Origin: an uncultured Maribacter sp.
GTDB taxonomy: Bacteria; Bacteroidota; Bacteroidia; Flavobacteriales; Flavobacteriaceae
Reading direction: 5' to 3'
Assembly (NCBI RefSeq): GCF_947495965.1
Contig: NZ_CANMBB010000004.1
Coordinates: forward strand, 124,001-188,000
DNA: 64,000 nucleotides
Position numbers and translations under genes: made by a program. Below the pieces are notes generated by a model that ran no database searches, had not been told where the DNA came from, and saw only the letters and a program-made list of their open reading frames with translations. Of the stretch, positions 8,828 to 17,904 are shown in pieces. Within the stretch, counting starts at the first letter, position 1. Each line of letters opens with the position of its first letter.

Positions 8828-10255
8828 ATGAGTTATGATATTCTAATAGTAGGGGCGGGTACAGCAGGAATGAGCTGTGCTATTACTGCAGCAGAACGGG
8901 GACTCAAAGTTGGGGTAATAGAAAAAGCGGATTATGTTGGCGGAGCATTACACTGGTCTGGCGGTCATATGAGCGCTGGCGGTACGCACTTACAAAAAGA
9001 AAAAGGGATTGAAGATTCTCCAGAAAAACATTTAGCAGACATTTATAGAATTAATAGTAAATCTGGAGATTTAGACCTTACAGAAAAAGCAGTTTTTGAA
9101 GCCCCAAAAACGATTCAATGGTTAGATGATTTAGGAATGGAATGGGCGCCAGAATGTCCTAGAATTATATATGGTCATGTAGCTTATGAAACTGCAAGGA
9201 CTATTTATGGCCCAGAAAAAGCATTAAGTATCTATAAAGTACTTCTTCCGCAATGGGAAAAATATGTAGCAAACGGAAGTATAGAAATTTATTTTAACAC
9301 CTCATTTTCTGGACTAAGAAAAACAGGAAAACGTTTTGACGGAGTTTTATGTATTACTCCTGAAGGAGAAAAAATATATGAAGGAAAAAACATTGTAATT
9401 ACTACAGGTGGTTATGGTAGTAATCCTGCTTATTTTAAAGAAAAACATGGCGATATTCCTTTGGTAAGTAGTGCTCATCCTAATGCCACAGCAGACGGAC
9501 ATAAAGTAGTAGAGAAAATAGGAGCCACATTTAGATTAGGAAATTTTCATTTACCTAGTTTGGGTGGTATGGAAGAAGTAGCAGGAAGCGGTCGTGTAGA
9601 TTTTAATAAAGCTTGGGCAATGGTATTAACCTCTATTTACCGCCAGCCTAGAGATATATATGTAAACGCACATGGTAAAAGATTTATTAGAGAAGATGAG
9701 GTAAGTCCAGAAACAAGAGAGCTTACTGTAATGCAACAACCAGATTGGAGTTTTTGGATAATTTTTGATGAAAAAGCTTTGGTTTCTATGGACAATAATG
9801 GAAACCACAATCCTATTGTAATTGGTTGGACTGTAGAGCAAATGAAAGAAGAAGCATTAAAAAATAGAGCTTTAACTATGGCTAATACTATAGAAGAATT
9901 AGCAGAAAAAACAGGGCTTCCTTTAGATAATTTAGAAAAAACTATTAAAGAATACAACCAAATGGTAGCTACTAAAAAAGACCCCGTTTTTTGTAGAACT
10001 TATTTAGAAGACCCAATTAAAGAAGCTCCGTTTTATGCTTTAAAAGTACATGCCTCTGTACTTGTAACCTTTGGAGGTATTAAAGTGAATAAAGAATTAC
10101 AAATTGTAGATACAAAAGGAATACCTATGGAAGGTTTATACGCCGCAGGAGAATTTTTAGGACTTGGAGCAACAAGTGGAAGTTCTTTTTGTAGTGGTAT
10201 GGCAATTACCCCTGCGTTAAGTTTTGGAAGGCTTTTAGGAACAACTTTAAGCTAG
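8828..10255 (+). CDS. FAD-dependent fumarate-reductase/ketosteroid-dehydrogenase-type oxidoreductase
   Basis: A 475-residue soluble flavoprotein without signal peptide. The FAD-binding motif VGAGTAGMSCAITAAERG is at residues 7-24; a second cofactor segment TTGGYGSNP lies near the middle, and the C-terminus LYAAGEFLGLGATSGSSFCSGMAI matches the family of fumarate reductase flavoprotein subunits and 3-ketosteroid delta1-dehydrogenases. Members add or remove hydrogen across an activated C=C bond. It sits 2 bases after hyuA and before hyuB, so its substrate is probably the compound whose ring HyuAB opens or the product of that step. Confidence 0.88.
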   Translation: MSYDILIVGAGTAGMSCAITAAERGLKVGVIEKADYVGGALHWSGGHMSAGGTHLQKEKGIEDSPEKHLADIYRINSKSGDLDLTEKAVFEAPKTIQWLDDLGMEWAPECPRIIYGHVAYETARTIYGPEKALSIYKVLLPQWEKYVANGSIEIYFNTSFSGLRKTGKRFDGVLCITPEGEKIYEGKNIVITTGGYGSNPAYFKEKHGDIPLVSSAHPNATADGHKVVEKIGATFRLGNFHLPSLGGMEEVAGSGRVDFNKAWAMVLTSIYRQPRDIYVNAHGKRFIREDEVSPETRELTVMQQPDWSFWIIFDEKALVSMDNNGNHNPIVIGWTVEQMKEEALKNRALTMANTIEELAEKTGLPLDNLEKTIKEYNQMVATKKDPVFCRTYLEDPIKEAPFYALKVHASVLVTFGGIKVNKELQIVDTKGIPMEGLYAAGEFLGLGATSGSSFCSGMAITPALSFGRLLGTTLS

Positions 10256-10303
10256 TTTTTTTCAAAGTTTAACATTCAAAATAAGATTACTAATCAAAAA
10301 TTA

Positions 10304-10318
10304 GTTAACTTAGTTAAC
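10304..10318. promoter_or_regulatory. Putative operator, GTTAAC-TTA-GTTAAC
   Basis: This is the most perfect of five related sites: two GTTAAC hexamers separated by 3 bases, a 9-base period. Because GTTAAC is self-complementary the site reads as both a direct and an inverted repeat. It lies in the 85-base gap between the FAD oxidoreductase and hyuB, 22 bases before the hyuB start codon, and may mark an internal promoter of the long operon. Confidence 0.5.
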
Positions 10319-10340
10319 TAATTGTAATACATGTTAATTC

Positions 10341-11957
10341 ATGCAAACAAAAACAACATTTGATCCAATAGCGCTGAGTATTCTTTGGTCTCGGCTAATA
10401 AGTATAGTAGATGAAGCAGGAACAACCTTGCAGCGAACATCATTTTCCACGGTAACAAGAGAATCCAATGATTTTGCAGTAGTTTTAATGGATAGGAAAG
10501 GAAGGTCTATAGCACAATCTAGTGTTTCTGTTCCTTCATTCTTAGGAGTATTACCTATGCTTACAAAGGCTTTATTGGCAGATTATTTTCCGTTAGAAAC
10601 ATGGAAAGAAGGAGATGTAGTTATGACAAATGACCCATGGTTATGTGCTGGTCATAAACCCGATATTGGTATCGTTTCCCCAATTTTTCATGAAAATAAA
10701 TTAATAGGTTTTATTGGCACTATTGCACACTCTCCAGATATGGGAGGCGTATTGTGGGGAGCTGGTTCTAGAGATTTATATGAAGAAGGGCTAATGGTTC
10801 CCCCGACCAAACTTATAGCAGAAGGAAAGCCTAACCATACATTATTCAATATTTTAGAACATAATGTAAGAGCGTCAGACCAAACTATAGGAGATATTAG
10901 AGCGCAAATTGCAGCTAATGATCAGGGAATAAAATCACTGATGAAATTGATGGAGGAAAATAACTTAGGTGACCTTCAAGATCTAGCAGATGCAGTTATT
11001 AACGCATCAGAAAAAGCCATGAGAGAAGCATTGTTAGCGGCTCCAGATGGCAGCTATCAATATAGTTATGATACCGATGGTGATGGTAGAGGAAATGGTT
11101 GTCATTTTGAAATTACAGTCACTATTAAAGGAGATGAAATTCATGCTGATTATGAAGGTACTTCTGGTGCACACCCGCTAAGTATTAATGCGGTACTTAA
11201 CTATACGTATGCTTATACGGCGTATCCTATTAAGTGTACTTTTAGTCCAGATGTTCCAAACAATGATGGTTCTTTTTACCCTATAAAAGTTACCGCACCA
11301 AAAGGGTGTTTAGTAAATGCGCAGAAACCGTCTCCACTTGGGGCTAGGAATATTACTGGTAATATGTTGCACTCGGTAGTTTTTGGGGCATTAGCAAAAG
11401 CAGTTCCGGAACAGGTACAGGCAGATTGCGGAAGTGCGTGTTGGTGTATTGTATTAAATGGAGAACATAAAGGAAAAGAGTTTGTAGAATACTTCTTTTT
11501 AAATGGAGGATATGGTGCAAGGCCAACTATGGATGGAGAGCATGTACTTAGTTTCCCTACTAATGTAGCAAATGTACCTATTGAAGTTTTAGAAACAGAT
11601 ATTGCAGTTTTGGTTACCGAAAAATCGTTAGTACCAAATTCTGGCGGAGAAGGAAAGTATAGAGGAGGTTTAGGGCAACGTTTTAGCTTTAAAAATGTAG
11701 GAGAAAATGCTTTAAATATATCGTTACTAACGGAAAAAACACAAACTCCTGCTAAAGGAATTTTATTAGGTCAGGATGGGCAAATGGGAGCAATGGAAAT
11801 TATTCCGCATAGAGATTTTCCGCCTAAAGGATTAGATAAATTACATCCAGGAGAAGAATTAATATTAACACTCCCAGGAGGAGGAGGTTATGGAGACCCA
11901 GCACAACGAGATAAAGTGTTGATAGAAGAAGATAAAGCATTAGGATATATAAATTAA
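10341..11957 (+). CDS. HyuB-type hydantoinase/oxoprolinase subunit
   Basis: A 538-residue hydantoinase B/oxoprolinase family protein. It begins QTKTTFDPIALSILWSRL and contains the family segments GDVVMTNDPWLCAGHKPDI, IAHSPDMGG, SPLGARNITGNM, PNSGGEGKYRGGLGQ and the C-terminal LPGGGGYGDP. Together with HyuA (6753) it should form the ATP-dependent ring-opening enzyme. The separation of the two subunits by a flavoprotein gene and an operator-like site is less usual than direct adjacency. Usual length; no sign of damage. Confidence 0.9.
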   Translation: MQTKTTFDPIALSILWSRLISIVDEAGTTLQRTSFSTVTRESNDFAVVLMDRKGRSIAQSSVSVPSFLGVLPMLTKALLADYFPLETWKEGDVVMTNDPWLCAGHKPDIGIVSPIFHENKLIGFIGTIAHSPDMGGVLWGAGSRDLYEEGLMVPPTKLIAEGKPNHTLFNILEHNVRASDQTIGDIRAQIAANDQGIKSLMKLMEENNLGDLQDLADAVINASEKAMREALLAAPDGSYQYSYDTDGDGRGNGCHFEITVTIKGDEIHADYEGTSGAHPLSINAVLNYTYAYTAYPIKCTFSPDVPNNDGSFYPIKVTAPKGCLVNAQKPSPLGARNITGNMLHSVVFGALAKAVPEQVQADCGSACWCIVLNGEHKGKEFVEYFFLNGGYGARPTMDGEHVLSFPTNVANVPIEVLETDIAVLVTEKSLVPNSGGEGKYRGGLGQRFSFKNVGENALNISLLTEKTQTPAKGILLGQDGQMGAMEIIPHRDFPPKGLDKLHPGEELILTLPGGGGYGDPAQRDKVLIEEDKALGYIN

Positions 11958-11962
11958 GAGAC

Positions 11963-13147
11963 ATGGCAAAGAATTTACCACCAGTTTGGAACAAAATAGC
12001 AAAACATGCTATGATGCCAGAAACAAATCATGACGAGAGAGCTAGGTATAATTTCCTAGCAAGTTTAAATAAGCATTTGGCACATGTGTCGCAAGGCAAT
12101 AAAATGGCTTATGAAAAAAGGGTAGAGCCAGCTTTTAAAGCAAAAAATGGTCGTAATATAGCATCTGTAGAAGAATTGCAAGAAGCCATAAGTAAAGATT
12201 CTCATTACCAAATATGGTCTTCTTTACGAAGAAGTACTATGGAAATGAGACAACAAGCTGGGCGATCTATTGTGTTAAGACAGGCGGAAGAATTAAGAGA
12301 TAAAGCAGAGGGGTTTAATAAAGGAAAATCTACCTTAGTATTAGACCCTAATTGTAAAGTTCCAGAATACTTATTGGCAGTAGATAACCATTTAATGCCA
12401 GGTAGTTACCATACCGAATTAATTGAGGGAGACGTAACTCCTGCAGCAAATTACGATTCTGGTATTTTTGTTACTACCGCTGGTTTGTTAGGCAGGTATA
12501 ATGATGGAGGCGGTAAAGCAATAACAAGTTGGGTAAAGAAAACGTACCCAGACTTTGCTCCAAAAAGAATTTTAGATATTGGTTGTGGCATGGGGCATAA
12601 TGTATTACCAATAGCAAGAGCCTTTCCTAATGCCGAGGTAATTGCTATAGATACAGGAGCTCCAATGCTACGATATGCGCATGCTAGAGCATTAGATTTA
12701 GGAGTAACCAATGTTACGTTTATGCAAATGGATGCTGCAAAAACAATTTTTGAGAATGAATCTTTTGATTGGGTCCAATCCACTATGTTTTTTCATGAAA
12801 CAGGAGGTAAATCTATATATAAAATAATGAATGAAGTTTACCGTCTTTTAAAACCTGGGGGACTTACCTTACACATAGAACAACCTCAGTATACCAATGA
12901 TATGACCCTGTTCGAAAAGTTTATTAGAGATTGGGATGCTCTAAATAATAGTGAACCTTATTGGTCTAAAATGCATGATATAGAGCCTATAGATTTAATG
13001 CAAGCATCTGGTTTTAGAAAAGAAGATTTTATGCAAATAGGAGCAAAAGCAGAAAACGATTTGGATGATGGCACCCAAAAAGCAGAGGAACCAGAAGATC
13101 ATGGGCGCTCTCCTATATGGAATGTTTTTGGTGCAATTAAAAATTAA
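11963..13147 (+). CDS. SAM-dependent methyltransferase with N-terminal extension
   Basis: A 394-residue protein. The C-terminal half is a class I methyltransferase with motif I ILDIGCGMG at residues 203-211, an acidic motif II (AEVIAIDTG), and MQMDAAKTIFENESFDWVQS as motif III/IV. The first roughly 195 residues are charged and helical and not a domain I recognise; they include WSSLRRSTMEMRQQAGRSIV. No signal peptide. It is 5 bases after hyuB and 11 bases before the small protein at 13159. Substrate unknown; methylation of a carboxylate or hydroxyl of an intermediate is possible. Confidence 0.8.
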   Translation: MAKNLPPVWNKIAKHAMMPETNHDERARYNFLASLNKHLAHVSQGNKMAYEKRVEPAFKAKNGRNIASVEELQEAISKDSHYQIWSSLRRSTMEMRQQAGRSIVLRQAEELRDKAEGFNKGKSTLVLDPNCKVPEYLLAVDNHLMPGSYHTELIEGDVTPAANYDSGIFVTTAGLLGRYNDGGGKAITSWVKKTYPDFAPKRILDIGCGMGHNVLPIARAFPNAEVIAIDTGAPMLRYAHARALDLGVTNVTFMQMDAAKTIFENESFDWVQSTMFFHETGGKSIYKIMNEVYRLLKPGGLTLHIEQPQYTNDMTLFEKFIRDWDALNNSEPYWSKMHDIEPIDLMQASGFRKEDFMQIGAKAENDLDDGTQKAEEPEDHGRSPIWNVFGAIKN

Positions 13148-13158
13148 AAAAGAATATT

Positions 13159-13512
13159 ATGATCGATCATATAAAATTAGCATCTAGTAAATCTAAAGGC
13201 AAACGCCCGTATTTTCATGAGGATCCTGCGGTAGAACGTGTATTAAATATTACCATGGCAATTGCAGGAGAGTTAGCGGTAATGCGGGAACGTATGGATA
13301 CTATGGAACGTTTATTAGAGAAAAAAGGACTAGTATCCCAAGAAGAAATAGATGCTTATGTACCAGAAACTAAAGAAGAAGAAACGCAAAGGCAAGAGTG
13401 GCATAGCGAGTATATTTCTAGAGTACTACGTATAGTACAACAAGAAATGGAAGAATTAGAAAACCCTGATAAGTCTATTGCCGATATTGCTAATGATATA
13501 GATAAAATGTAA
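13159..13512 (+). CDS. Small charged helical protein, unknown function
   Basis: A 117-residue soluble protein rich in Glu, Lys and Arg, predicted largely helical (AIAGELAVMRERMDTMERLLEKKG looks coiled-coil-like). I do not recognise the family. Its stop codon overlaps the start of the SnoaL-like gene at 13512 by one base, so the two are translationally coupled and may act together, perhaps also with the methyltransferase just upstream. Confidence 0.65.
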   Translation: MIDHIKLASSKSKGKRPYFHEDPAVERVLNITMAIAGELAVMRERMDTMERLLEKKGLVSQEEIDAYVPETKEEETQRQEWHSEYISRVLRIVQQEMEELENPDKSIADIANDIDKM

Positions 13513-13931
13513 TGGCAGAACTACACGATAGAATTACTAAGTTTTTTAATGCTATTATTCAGGAGGATATAGAAGAAATAAGAAATGGGTACTGCCAGGA
13601 TGAGAAAACTTATGTAGTATTAGAAGGACCACGTTACAGTACTAAAGGATTTTCAATGATAGCTAAAGGTTGGGAAGATTTTACGGTTTCCCCTATTGCT
13701 ATGACTAAAATTGTTTGGACAGAAGGTCCTTTTGAAGAAATTGTAGGCGATATGGGGTGGATTAGCGGTATTACAGAGCTATATTTAAATGTAGGAGGTA
13801 AAGAAGTATTTAACACTTTTAGAACATCTTTTGTATTTAAAAGAGAAAATAATGATTGGAAAATTCGTCATGAGCATGTTTCTGCTCCACACCCCGATCC
13901 ATATGGTGTTGGAGATTGGTTAAAAAATTAA
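13512..13931 (+). CDS. SnoaL/NTF2-like protein
   Basis: A 139-residue protein with the cone-shaped NTF2-like pattern: an N-terminal helix (HDRITKFFNAIIQEDIEEI), a middle YVVLEGPRYSTKGFSMIAKGWEDF, and paired C-terminal strands ending in VFKRENNDWKIRHEHVSAP. This is the SnoaL-like/ketosteroid-isomerase-like pattern. Members are small isomerases, hydratases or cyclases, or ligand binders. No signal peptide. It overlaps the preceding small-protein gene by one base and is followed 18 bases later by a CpcT/CpeT-like gene. Substrate unknown. Confidence 0.75.
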   Translation: MAELHDRITKFFNAIIQEDIEEIRNGYCQDEKTYVVLEGPRYSTKGFSMIAKGWEDFTVSPIAMTKIVWTEGPFEEIVGDMGWISGITELYLNVGGKEVFNTFRTSFVFKRENNDWKIRHEHVSAPHPDPYGVGDWLKN

Positions 13932-13949
13932 ACCATCAAACTTAATTAT

Positions 13950-14996
13950 ATGAAACCCATTAAGAAAATAATAATAACCCTAATTTTTTTAATGGGTTTT
14001 TTAGTAGGTAATAGTCAGCAAAAAAAAGAAAATAAGGGCTCTAGTTCTCCCGAAATGGTAGAAACCTCAAAAAGTACTATTAAAAGGCTAGCTACTACAG
14101 TAGAGCCAAATAGAAAATTTTCTTACCCAGAAAGAGAGTTAGATTATCTTATGCATATTTGGAAAGGAGAGTATGACAATGTAGAGCAGTTAGATTTTGA
14201 TAAAATTCAGAAATTAGAAGATACTAAACATGATAGAGTTCATGTCTCTGTAAGTCAATTTCAGAATTCTAATTTTGGCGTTGGAGCAGTGTACATAGAA
14301 GAATATAGAGAGGATAATAAGAACTTAATTACAAGGCAATGCATATATCAATTAGTGCCAGATGATGCAGAAAATGCTATTAAAGTTAAGGTGTATCATT
14401 TTAAAACAAAGAAACCAATACTAGCAAAAGGAGATAGTTTTAATGAGGTGTCTAAATTAACACCAGAATCTTCTCTATTAGAAAAAGGGTGCACTATGCT
14501 ACTTAGAAGGGAAGGAGATGGGTTTGTTACAAAAACTATTGCTAATTCTTGTACAGATAAAGATGCAAAAGAGTATCAATTTAGTATAACTGAAAATGCA
14601 TTTAATTTTAGTGATGATAAGCAAAAGAGTGCTTACCAATTAGAAAAAGCGCGTTGTTTTACTTGCATGATAGATTTTCCGAATGATACAAATGGAAGAT
14701 CTACAGTTACTAATCATTATATAGATATTTTAGATCAAGGAGGATCTTTTAAGTTTACCTATCCGGATGGTCGTAATATGCTGCTTGGAATGCGTAATAC
14801 TTGGTCTTTTGGTATGCACAGAGAAACTTTTGTAATCTATATTTTAGACCAAGAAACAAATAAAACTTTAATATATTCTTGGGGTAACCCAGGTGCAGAT
14901 CGTATTGGTTTTAACCCAGGATGGATTCGTGTTCAATGCGATTTAAAAACGCCTCGTAATGTAAAAATGCAACAGGAATTAAGGCCTGGTTCTTAA
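13950..14996 (+). CDS. Exported CpcT/CpeT-like protein, two-part, 348 aa
   Basis: A 348-residue protein with signal peptide (KKIIITLIFLMGFLVGNSQQ). Residues of about 65-230 match CpcT/CpeT: DYLMHIWKGEYDNVEQ (compare LVGTFSNQAQ of CpeT), then VGAVYIEEYREDNKN, RQCIYQLV and the diagnostic GCTMLLRREGDGFVTKTIA with a conserved SC downstream. Cyanobacterial homologues attach bilins to phycobiliprotein cysteines in the cytoplasm. This one is exported and carries an extra C-terminal part of about 110 residues, shared in outline with the protein at 32186. A bilin-like ligand is inferred by homology. It ends convergently with the DUF1838 gene, 3 bases away. Confidence 0.8.
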   Translation: MKPIKKIIITLIFLMGFLVGNSQQKKENKGSSSPEMVETSKSTIKRLATTVEPNRKFSYPERELDYLMHIWKGEYDNVEQLDFDKIQKLEDTKHDRVHVSVSQFQNSNFGVGAVYIEEYREDNKNLITRQCIYQLVPDDAENAIKVKVYHFKTKKPILAKGDSFNEVSKLTPESSLLEKGCTMLLRREGDGFVTKTIANSCTDKDAKEYQFSITENAFNFSDDKQKSAYQLEKARCFTCMIDFPNDTNGRSTVTNHYIDILDQGGSFKFTYPDGRNMLLGMRNTWSFGMHRETFVIYILDQETNKTLIYSWGNPGADRIGFNPGWIRVQCDLKTPRNVKMQQELRPGS

Positions 14997-14999
14997 TGT

Positions 15000-15932
15000 T
15001 TACTTTTCATTATGCTTACGTTCCTTTTTATAGCTTGCATAGGTGCTTCTTCTTCCTTTCCAAGGTCTTTCCTCTTCAAAATAATTGGGTTGTACTTTAG
15101 AAACATAATCTAGCATAGATGCGGGTATTTCAGAAATATCTACTATTTTTTTACCAGTAGCGCGCCACATTACAAATCCAGGTTTTTGACCCATATGTAA
15201 CCAAGGCTCCCAGGAGTTTATTGCTGTCCAGAAAAAAGTCTGTTCGCAGGAATCTTTTTTAGGATTAAAAAGTTGTTTTGCATCTGTAACATAAGTTGTA
15301 GAAGAGCCAAAATGCATTTGTTCTCCTGCAGATGAAATTGGCCATTCTTCAGGTTGTAGCGGATTTTTAAAACTTGCAGAGCCAGATTCATCTAGCCAAA
15401 TTTGTTCTCCAGATTGCACCCAATTCTCTTTATAGGGTTTAATGGTTTCTCCAGATAAGATTCCGTCTGGGGTATATGTTGTTTTACTGCCCCCGCCATA
15501 CATAAAATGAAAAGGTTTTATAATCTTATTGGTATAAGGATTTTTCCAAGTATCTAGAACTTTGCCAGTTTCTATATCTCCAAAAAAACCTAAATCAAAA
15601 CTTTCTTTAGTATAGTTTTTTTCTTCTTTTTTCCAGTTACTTTTAGCTAAACCTTGTAAAGTGGTTAGTGGTTTAGGGGCTTCACCAGGAATTATACCCC
15701 ATAAATGTCCAGAAAACCAATTGTATATGGTAGTAGGTTTTAGGCTTCCCATTAAACGAATATGTAATTTAAAAAGATCTTCTTTAGAAAAGGAAGTACT
15801 TAATTCTCCTTTTTTTTCTGTGTTAGGAGTAAAAGAAGAAGCTAAGCCTATCCCAGGTATAGCGGCAAATGGTAAAACCGAAGATGTATTTAAAAAGGAA
15901 CGTCTACTTATTTTTTTTATATCTTTTTTCAT
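15000..15932 (-). CDS. DUF1838 protein with Tat signal
   Basis: A 310-residue protein with a Tat signal (ISRRSFLNTSSVLPFAAIPG), suggesting export in folded or cofactor-bound form. The body resembles DUF1838: a W-x-G segment early, FFGDIETGKVLDTWKNPYTNKI in the middle, and LPWxxMGxxPG-type WLHMGQKPGFVMWRATGKK near the end, as in the proteins at 16994 and 31254. The function of DUF1838 is not established. It is the only minus-strand gene between 959 and 25195 and is divergent from the VOC gene at 16035 across an operator-like site. Confidence 0.75.
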   Translation of the reverse strand: MKKDIKKISRRSFLNTSSVLPFAAIPGIGLASSFTPNTEKKGELSTSFSKEDLFKLHIRLMGSLKPTTIYNWFSGHLWGIIPGEAPKPLTTLQGLAKSNWKKEEKNYTKESFDLGFFGDIETGKVLDTWKNPYTNKIIKPFHFMYGGGSKTTYTPDGILSGETIKPYKENWVQSGEQIWLDESGSASFKNPLQPEEWPISSAGEQMHFGSSTTYVTDAKQLFNPKKDSCEQTFFWTAINSWEPWLHMGQKPGFVMWRATGKKIVDISEIPASMLDYVSKVQPNYFEEERPWKGRRSTYASYKKERKHNEK

Positions 15933-15978
15933 ACTGTTAAAAATTAATTCTCTTAAATATATTTAAATAATTAATATA

Positions 15979-16000
15979 ATTAACAGTTAACTATGTTAAT
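15979..16000. promoter_or_regulatory. Putative operator, GTTAAC-TAT-GTTAAT with upstream half-site
   Basis: GTTAAC (15986-15991), three bases, GTTAAT (15995-16000), plus ATTAAC at 15979-15984. It sits in the 102-base gap between divergent genes (DUF1838 at 15932 and VOC at 16035), so one factor could control both directions. TTATTTTG at 16000-16007 is one mismatch from the Bacteroidetes -7 box. Confidence 0.5.
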
Positions 16001-16034
16001 TATTTTGTATCTTGTTGATGTAATGTCGAAATGA

Positions 16035-16991
16035 ATGCATCAACTAAAGACAATTTTAGAAGTAATTTACAGTGTAGGAGACATAGATAAAGTGACTAAT
16101 TTTTTCTGTGACTATGGTGGGTTATCTGTTATTGGAAAATACAAGACTAATACATCTGTACTTAAATTTTGGAATCTAAAAGAAGAGGCAACAGCAGACG
16201 AAGTTTTAATTCAGTTTAATAAACACACTTCGGGAAAGTTACGATTGGTGAAATTTAATAGTGTATCGCAAGAAATTATTAGGTCTTCTCAAAAACCATG
16301 GGATACTGGAGGCATTATGGATATTAACTTGCGAGTACCAGAAGTAGCTAAAACTTTTAATGAAATAAGAGATTTGGGTTGGCATGGTTTAAGTGATCCA
16401 TTGTTACAGACCATGGGTCCTTTTAAATTATATGATATTTTAATGCAAGGATATGATGATATTATTGTTGCATTTACACATAGAGTAGAACCGCCTTTAG
16501 AATTGCCAGAGGGTTATAAAATACCTTCTCATATTTACAATTCTTCTTTAACGGTAAAAAATTTGGAAGCTTCTAGAGCTTTTTATGAGAATCAGTTAGG
16601 TTTCACTTTGTTAAATGAGTATCAAGTAAAGAAAGATGAACCTATTGAAAATATGTTTGGTATTCCTATGAACATGATTACAAATGTTACCTGTAAGGCA
16701 AATATTTTTTCATTAGACGGTACGCGAGATGTAATGTTTCAATTATGTGAGTTTGATGGTGTAGAGGGTAAAGATTTTTCTAGTCTGGCTATTCCTCCAA
16801 ACAGAGGGTTGTTGATGTACCGTTGTGAGGTAGAAGATATAACATCTTATTATAATACTCTTTTAAAGAAAGAAGTAAAAATACATTCTTCGTTACAGGA
16901 AGTAATAATAGAACCATATGGCAAAGTAAGTTGCTTTGCACTATTAAGTCCAGATGGGGTATGGTGGGAATTTTTAGAGAAAACTAATTAA
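16035..16991 (+). CDS. Two-domain VOC (glyoxalase/dioxygenase fold) protein
   Basis: A 318-residue cytoplasmic protein made of two vicinal-oxygen-chelate modules, roughly residues 5-150 and 165-315 (second module starting IYNSSLTVKNLEASRAFYENQLGF, ending YGKVSCFALLSPDGVWWEFLE). VOC enzymes include glyoxalases, extradiol dioxygenases and isomerases. Metal ligands cannot be assigned with confidence. It heads the second plus-strand operon, 34 bases after the operator-like site, and is related to the 333-residue VOC proteins at 20048 and 28748. Confidence 0.82.
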   Translation: MHQLKTILEVIYSVGDIDKVTNFFCDYGGLSVIGKYKTNTSVLKFWNLKEEATADEVLIQFNKHTSGKLRLVKFNSVSQEIIRSSQKPWDTGGIMDINLRVPEVAKTFNEIRDLGWHGLSDPLLQTMGPFKLYDILMQGYDDIIVAFTHRVEPPLELPEGYKIPSHIYNSSLTVKNLEASRAFYENQLGFTLLNEYQVKKDEPIENMFGIPMNMITNVTCKANIFSLDGTRDVMFQLCEFDGVEGKDFSSLAIPPNRGLLMYRCEVEDITSYYNTLLKKEVKIHSSLQEVIIEPYGKVSCFALLSPDGVWWEFLEKTN

Positions 16992-16993
16992 AA

Positions 16994-17896
16994 ATGATAA
17001 AAATGAGAACAAAAATTACTTGGTTATTAGGTGTTGTGTTTACAGTTGGGTTACAAGCTCAAGAAATGACATTTGAAGGAGAAAAAGCTTTAGAGATAAG
17101 GCAAAAAACTTCTTGTAGTACTGTGGAAGAAGGTAAGCCTATGTATAGTATGTGGGAGGGTCGTATATACAGTCGTGTACAAGGAGAGAAAGACCGTCAT
17201 TTATTTAATGTAATAGGGTTTAATGTTAGGCAATGTGATTGTGTAGAAGATCCGGTTAGAGGAAAAGGTTTTAAACTAGTAGGAAGAGAAATAATGATGT
17301 ATCTAGACCCAGAGACAAACGAAATAATAGATAAATGGAAAAATCCGTGGACAGGTGAAGTTGTAGATGTGGTTCATGTAGCAAATGATCCAGTGAATAT
17401 GAGAAATACTGTTTATGTTAATGATAAAGATGGTAAACCAACACTAAAAACAGGTTTTAGAAAGTACGGCGAAATTAGTGTTACCTCTCATGAAGTTCCT
17501 TTGTTTTATAAAAACCCGCTTGCCGGAGATTATCAAAAATATGTCGGAGGCACCTACCATGCTATGGAAATATTTAATACGTATTATAAGACCGAAGAAT
17601 TAACTAACCCCAAAATTAAGAATATTAGCCAGTCTAATATATCATGGCAACGTATGTCGCAATGGTTACCATGGATGGAGATGGGAAGCCGTCCTGGGTG
17701 GATTATTGCCAATGCAACAGGTAAAAGTGTCTTAAAAAAAGATGAGATTTGGTCAAGATTACAAAAAATATTAGACGAGCGCTATCCAAAATATAATACT
17801 CCGCCTGCTATGGATGATAAAAGGCCAAACGAAACCTCTTGGACCGTTTTTAAAAAGTATATAGAAGATAAAGAGGATAGTAAGACACAAAAATAA
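16994..17896 (+). CDS. DUF1838 protein, secreted
   Basis: A 300-residue protein with a Sec signal peptide (TKITWLLGVVFTVGLQAQ). The DUF1838 pattern is clear: MYSMWEGRIYSRVQGEKDRH, FNVIGFNVRQCD, IMMYLDPETNEIIDKWKNPW and QWLPWMEMGSRPGWIIANAT. Function unknown. Its start is 2 bases after the VOC stop; an alternative start is the Met at 17003. One of three paralogues; their different signals (Tat, Sec, lipoprotein) all predict a location outside the cytoplasm, alongside the flavin oxidases and CpcT-like proteins. Confidence 0.8.
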   Translation: MIKMRTKITWLLGVVFTVGLQAQEMTFEGEKALEIRQKTSCSTVEEGKPMYSMWEGRIYSRVQGEKDRHLFNVIGFNVRQCDCVEDPVRGKGFKLVGREIMMYLDPETNEIIDKWKNPWTGEVVDVVHVANDPVNMRNTVYVNDKDGKPTLKTGFRKYGEISVTSHEVPLFYKNPLAGDYQKYVGGTYHAMEIFNTYYKTEELTNPKIKNISQSNISWQRMSQWLPWMEMGSRPGWIIANATGKSVLKKDEIWSRLQKILDERYPKYNTPPAMDDKRPNETSWTVFKKYIEDKEDSKTQK

Positions 17897-17904
17897 TATT
17901 AAAA

